DNA of 64,000 nucleotides from Chlamydiales bacterium (GTDB lineage: Bacteria; Chlamydiota; Chlamydiia; Chlamydiales; JARBTQ01). Of the stretch, positions 60,257 to 64,000 are shown in pieces. The position numbers and the translations under genes were made by a program. Below the pieces are notes generated by a model. The model was not told the DNA's origin. It worked only from the letters and a program-made list of their open reading frames with translations, and ran no database searches. Within the stretch, counting starts at the first letter, position 1. The number at the start of each line of letters is the position of its first letter. The stretch covers positions 1 to 64,000 of the forward strand of contig JARBTQ010000006.1 in the NCBI GenBank assembly GCA_029240075.1, given 5' to 3'.

Positions 60257-60610
60257 TTTCTTAACCCTATTGCTTATTCTTGGAGGAACTCATTATCTAT
60301 CATCAATATCATTTTCATGATATCCAATCTTTATAATTTAATGTCATAGAGCAAAATCCTTACATTTTAGCATTAAAGGCTAGACAGATTTTTTGTTGTC
60401 ATATATGGACAGGTATTAAGTCCGGTTATTTGGAATGCTCTCGCGAATGCAAAGATAGTCAACAAAACCATGGTTAATCGTAGCATCTTCAAAAAAAGTA
60501 AAAGGCTATTACAAAGGTTTTGAAAAGCATAAAAGTGATAGAAACGCTAGATGCTAAAAAAGGACTAATTTCTGCTTATAGTAACTATCAAATCAAGGAA
60601 ATGAGGTTTC

Positions 60611-62116
60611 ATGTCTTATTCAATTGGGTTACAGCTAAATCAAACACAGAGTCTTAAGCAGACTCAGAGGCTGATTATGTCGCCCCAAATGCAACAAGCT
60701 ATCAATTTACTTCAGTTGCCTGTTCAAGAGCTTGCTGTACTAATAGAACAAGAGATTGCACGCAACCCACTTTTGGAGATAGATGTTGAAGAGACCTATC
60801 CAGAGTATGAGGAGCCTGGGGGGGTGGCTTTAGAGGAGCAAATTAGAGAGCACGATTACGAAAGAGAATCCATAGACTCTCGGGATGTTTCATTTGATAG
60901 AGACGACTTTAGCATCCTACAAAGGTTAGACGAGGAATATCACGATTACTTTTCAGAACAAGAATCAAGCCATAATTCCCATTCTAATCGAGATGAAGAC
61001 CAATTAAAACAATTCCAGGATAGTTTAATTACAGCTCATCCTTCCTTATACGAACATTTATTATCTCAGTTCCGTTTAAGCTATAACAATGCTCCACAAC
61101 AGGAATTAGAAGTCTCAGAAATGATCATCGGTAATCTAGATGAACGCGGATTTTTAACAACAAGTCTCGAAGAATTAGCTATCTTATACGATGTGGAAAT
61201 CTTTTTACTCCAAAGTGTTTTGAAAAAAGTGCAAACTTTAGAGCCTTATGGAGTGGGAGCTTCAGATGTAAGAGAATCATTTTTAATTCAGTTAAGATGC
61301 TTGAAAAAGCAAAATACCTTAGCTTATCGTATATTAGACAGACACTACGAAGATCTGCTAAATAATAGAATTCCTATTATACAAAAAAGTTTAGGTTGTT
61401 CTGCTTCTGAAATTACAAAAGCAATGGAAAAGGATATTGCTAAATTAAGCTTGAGGCCTGCTACAGCTTATGTTCAGCATATTGTTCCTTATATTATACC
61501 TGATGCACATATCTTTTTAGATAGAGGAGAGCTTATTGTAGAGCTAAATGATCAAGAGTTACCTTCTTTAAAGCTCAATCATCAGTATTTTAAAATGCTT
61601 GAGGATACCACTGTACCCTCTGATACTCGGGATTATATACGTGATAAACTTTCTTCAGGCAAATGGTTAGTTCGCAATATCTATCAAAGAAATGAAACTT
61701 TAAGACGTATACTTATTTTATTGATTATTAAACAAGCTCAGTTTTTTAAAGATCCTCAAGGTCAATTAATTCCTCTGACTATGAAAATTCTAGCGGAAGA
61801 ACTTGAGCTTCATGAATCTACAATTGCACGCGCAGTTGCTAATAAGTATATCGATACTCCGCGTGGGCTATTATCTTTGCGTTCATTTTTTACGAATGCT
61901 TATGTGACTGAAGAAGGAGATGATATCTCAGCTCAGACTGTAAAAGCAGCTTTGCAGGAGCTTGTTCATTCGGAAGATAAGAAAAAGCCCTATTCAGATG
62001 AAAACTTATCAAAATTGTTGAAAGATAAGGGAATCAATTGTGCTCGTCGCACTATAGCTAAGTATAGATTAGAACTTAATATAGGAAACACAACACAACG
62101 TAGGAAATATAGTTAA
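60611..62116 (+). CDS. rpoN: RNA polymerase sigma-54 factor RpoN
   Basis: Region I LKQTQRLIMSPQMQQAINLLQLPVQELAVLIEQEIARNPLLE; RpoN box ARRTIAKYRLELNI. Confidence 0.97.
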   Translation: MSYSIGLQLNQTQSLKQTQRLIMSPQMQQAINLLQLPVQELAVLIEQEIARNPLLEIDVEETYPEYEEPGGVALEEQIREHDYERESIDSRDVSFDRDDFSILQRLDEEYHDYFSEQESSHNSHSNRDEDQLKQFQDSLITAHPSLYEHLLSQFRLSYNNAPQQELEVSEMIIGNLDERGFLTTSLEELAILYDVEIFLLQSVLKKVQTLEPYGVGASDVRESFLIQLRCLKKQNTLAYRILDRHYEDLLNNRIPIIQKSLGCSASEITKAMEKDIAKLSLRPATAYVQHIVPYIIPDAHIFLDRGELIVELNDQELPSLKLNHQYFKMLEDTTVPSDTRDYIRDKLSSGKWLVRNIYQRNETLRRILILLIIKQAQFFKDPQGQLIPLTMKILAEELELHESTIARAVANKYIDTPRGLLSLRSFFTNAYVTEEGDDISAQTVKAALQELVHSEDKKKPYSDENLSKLLKDKGINCARRTIAKYRLELNIGNTTQRRKYS

Positions 62117-62130
62117 AGAGGTGAAATATA

Positions 62131-62153
62131 GTATTGCATTCGTAATGCAATAC
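62131..62153. terminator. Perfect 10-bp stem-loop just after rpoN
   Basis: GTATTGCATT-CGT-AATGCAATAC. Confidence 0.5.
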
Positions 62154-62559
62154 CTAGTCACATTATATTCATATAGTTTTAAAGCGTATTAGTATCATAA
62201 TAAGCTGTTTATGATCTTTCAAGTTTCTTTTGAGCTTTTCAGTGGGTTTTTCTATTAATTTTTAAATTTTCATAAACAATAAGATTTAAATTAATCTTTT
62301 ATTACATTTTGCCTTAAGATTTATTCGGATAGTTTTTTCTGTTATAACTTAGTTTGGCACTTGTAATACAAGCTGCTTGTCGCTCTTCTAAATCCAAGCT
62401 TCCTTAAAGTAGAGTCATATAACAGAAGCAGCTCAATCTGGACTCTTTTCATAGTATTTGTTCGTCTATCAAACATTGTTTTAACCTATTCCACTAATTG
62501 TTGAATCTAAAATAAAATGAAGTAACTATTAACAAGAGCCCTCCATATCAAAGGTAACT

Positions 62560-63010
62560 GCTCCTATTGGACAAAGTAGCATCAAAATTTTCTTTGTAGC
62601 CAGGCATGACACCTCTTTACCATCTATCTAATTGAACGTCAATCTTGCGATAAGCGTGCATCTTTTACGATTTTGCGATTCTTACGACAAGCAGTACAAA
62701 GTAATACATTATGATTAAGTATACTGGTCCGTAATGGCTCACTAGCATATCCCTTATTAGATTCTAAAAGAGGGAGCGCTTTATTCTCTCTTAAAGGTTT
62801 TAACCCGTCTTCAAAATAATTGTATTCCGAGTATTCTTAAATGATGCATGTAGTATACTTTTCTCTTTTTTAGATATTTCGGCAGGTAGAAAGGCTTTTA
62901 TCTTTTCCCATTTTTGATCTGTTAAATCTTTAAATTTTCCATTTCTCCTAAAGGACTTTCCCTTTTTACTCCAAAGCGTAAAAAGAGATATTTTAACAAA
63001 AAAGTCATTT
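62560..63010 (-). pseudogene. Decayed IS5/IS4-type transposase
   Basis: Minus-strand fragments RRNGKFKDLTDQKWEKIKAFLPAE (DLTDEQWE.I.PLLP) and LESNKGYASEPLRTSILNHNVLLCTACRKNRK (DKGYDS..LR...P..RKNRK), with stops and frame breaks. Confidence 0.72.
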
Positions 63011-63498
63011 TATTGTGTTTAGTGGGGTAGATTCATGTCTTGTTTATAATGATGCTTGATAAAAAGGCCATAATGCAATTGTAAAAACAGAAGGCAAAAT
63101 TTTTTTATTCCTCTCGCATTATCTATTATTTATCTAAATTAATTTTAAAAATCAGGCTGAATAGGGTATTTTATACCGTATTTTTTATAAATTCAGTTAT
63201 TGTATTATTCTTATGTTAAAATAAGAACCTATCCTAATAAAATTTAAATAATGTATGGTTAATGACTTATGCAAAAAGCCTTCTTTTCAGAAAATAACCG
63301 ATATACACGTGTTTAGGTTATTTAATGAACAATACTGGGATAGGTTCGTCCGAAATATATCGTTTTATTTTTAATGAATATTATGTTATAGTTTGTTTAT
63401 ACTCAAAATTTATTTATCTTTTTGGTGTTTAACTTTGAGTTATATAATTGCATTAAAAACGCTCTATTTAAAATAATTAAAATGAAAAAAGGATACTT

Positions 63499-64000
63499 AT
63501 GATAGAACTTAATTCTTGTTCTAAGCCTCCTGTCAGTGTACAAGGTCTAGATAAGATGCAGGATGGGGTAACAAAGGTTGCTTCTCCCTTACAATTAGGC
63601 TTAAGTAAGATTACAGAGTTAGGTAAAAATGCTTCTAATCTTTATACTATAGCTCGTAATGCTCCAGGAATTGGAATGGGTATAGCGACAACTATGTCGG
63701 GAATTAGCGAGCTTTCTTCTGGTAATTATTTCTCGGGATTTGCTACGACAGCCACCGGTGTAGAAAAATTAGTGTATTCTTTAAAAAACTGGAAGAGTGG
63801 AAATAATAAGGTTTCTGAACTTATCCAAGATGCTAAATCTGAGATAAGCTTTATTATATCAGCAAGTAAAGCAAGTGAAAATTCACTGGAAATGTTATCT
63901 GCTAACCTCAAAAATATTGAGAAAATGGTAGATAAACTAAATATTAGAATTACAGAAACTAAAGAATTGGCTCAAAATGGCCGAAAAGAGCTTTCAAAAC
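63499..64000 (+). CDS. Hypothetical protein, truncated by window edge
   Basis: ORF from ATG 63499 (MIELNSCSKPPVSVQGLDKMQDGVTKVASPLQLGLSK...) open to the end of the window. Confidence 0.65.
   Translation, partial: MIELNSCSKPPVSVQGLDKMQDGVTKVASPLQLGLSKITELGKNASNLYTIARNAPGIGMGIATTMSGISELSSGNYFSGFATTATGVEKLVYSLKNWKSGNNKVSELIQDAKSEISFIISASKASENSLEMLSANLKNIEKMVDKLNIRITETKELAQNGRKELSK

Overview
The window is AT-rich bacterial chromosome that looks chlamydial (phylum Chlamydiota, but not classical Chlamydiaceae). The support is protein content: an ATP/ADP translocase (Npt/Tlc family), a plant/chlamydial-type FabI, Rho and PolA in proximity, a TolQ/TolR/TolA-like trio next to TatD, an F-box protein, and a fliF..fliI locus ending in a UDP-sugar pyrophosphorylase. 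Most of the window is given to flagellar genes in three blocks. Block 1 is flgF-flgG-flgA-flgH-flgI-flgJ(N)-flgN-like-flgK-flgL, then fliW (10.7-20.4 kb). Block 2 is fliF-fliG-fliH-fliI-fliJ-motE-like (33.1-39.1 kb). Block 3 is a flagellin with an unusual central domain plus a small downstream ORF (57.1-59.3 kb). rpoN (sigma-54) lies at 60.6 kb, and a near-consensus -24/-12 sigma-54 promoter precedes the first flagellar operon. Divergent from flagellin is an 8.1-kb gene for a ~2,690-aa modular surface protein (LEPR-like motif, DUF4347-like, beta-propeller repeats, three LamG-like domains, six ~124-aa repeats). Other features include one tRNA-Asn, a decayed IS5/IS4-type transposase, a dispersed imperfect palindrome, several intergenic hairpins, a Sir2-like protein without an obvious zinc module, and a truncated CDS at the right edge. 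The strongest leads are the beta-propeller-like flagellin, the sigma-54/flagellum link, and the apparently intact version of the fliF-fliI-pyrophosphorylase locus that is reduced in Chlamydia. All family calls were made by reading motifs in the translations; no searches were run.
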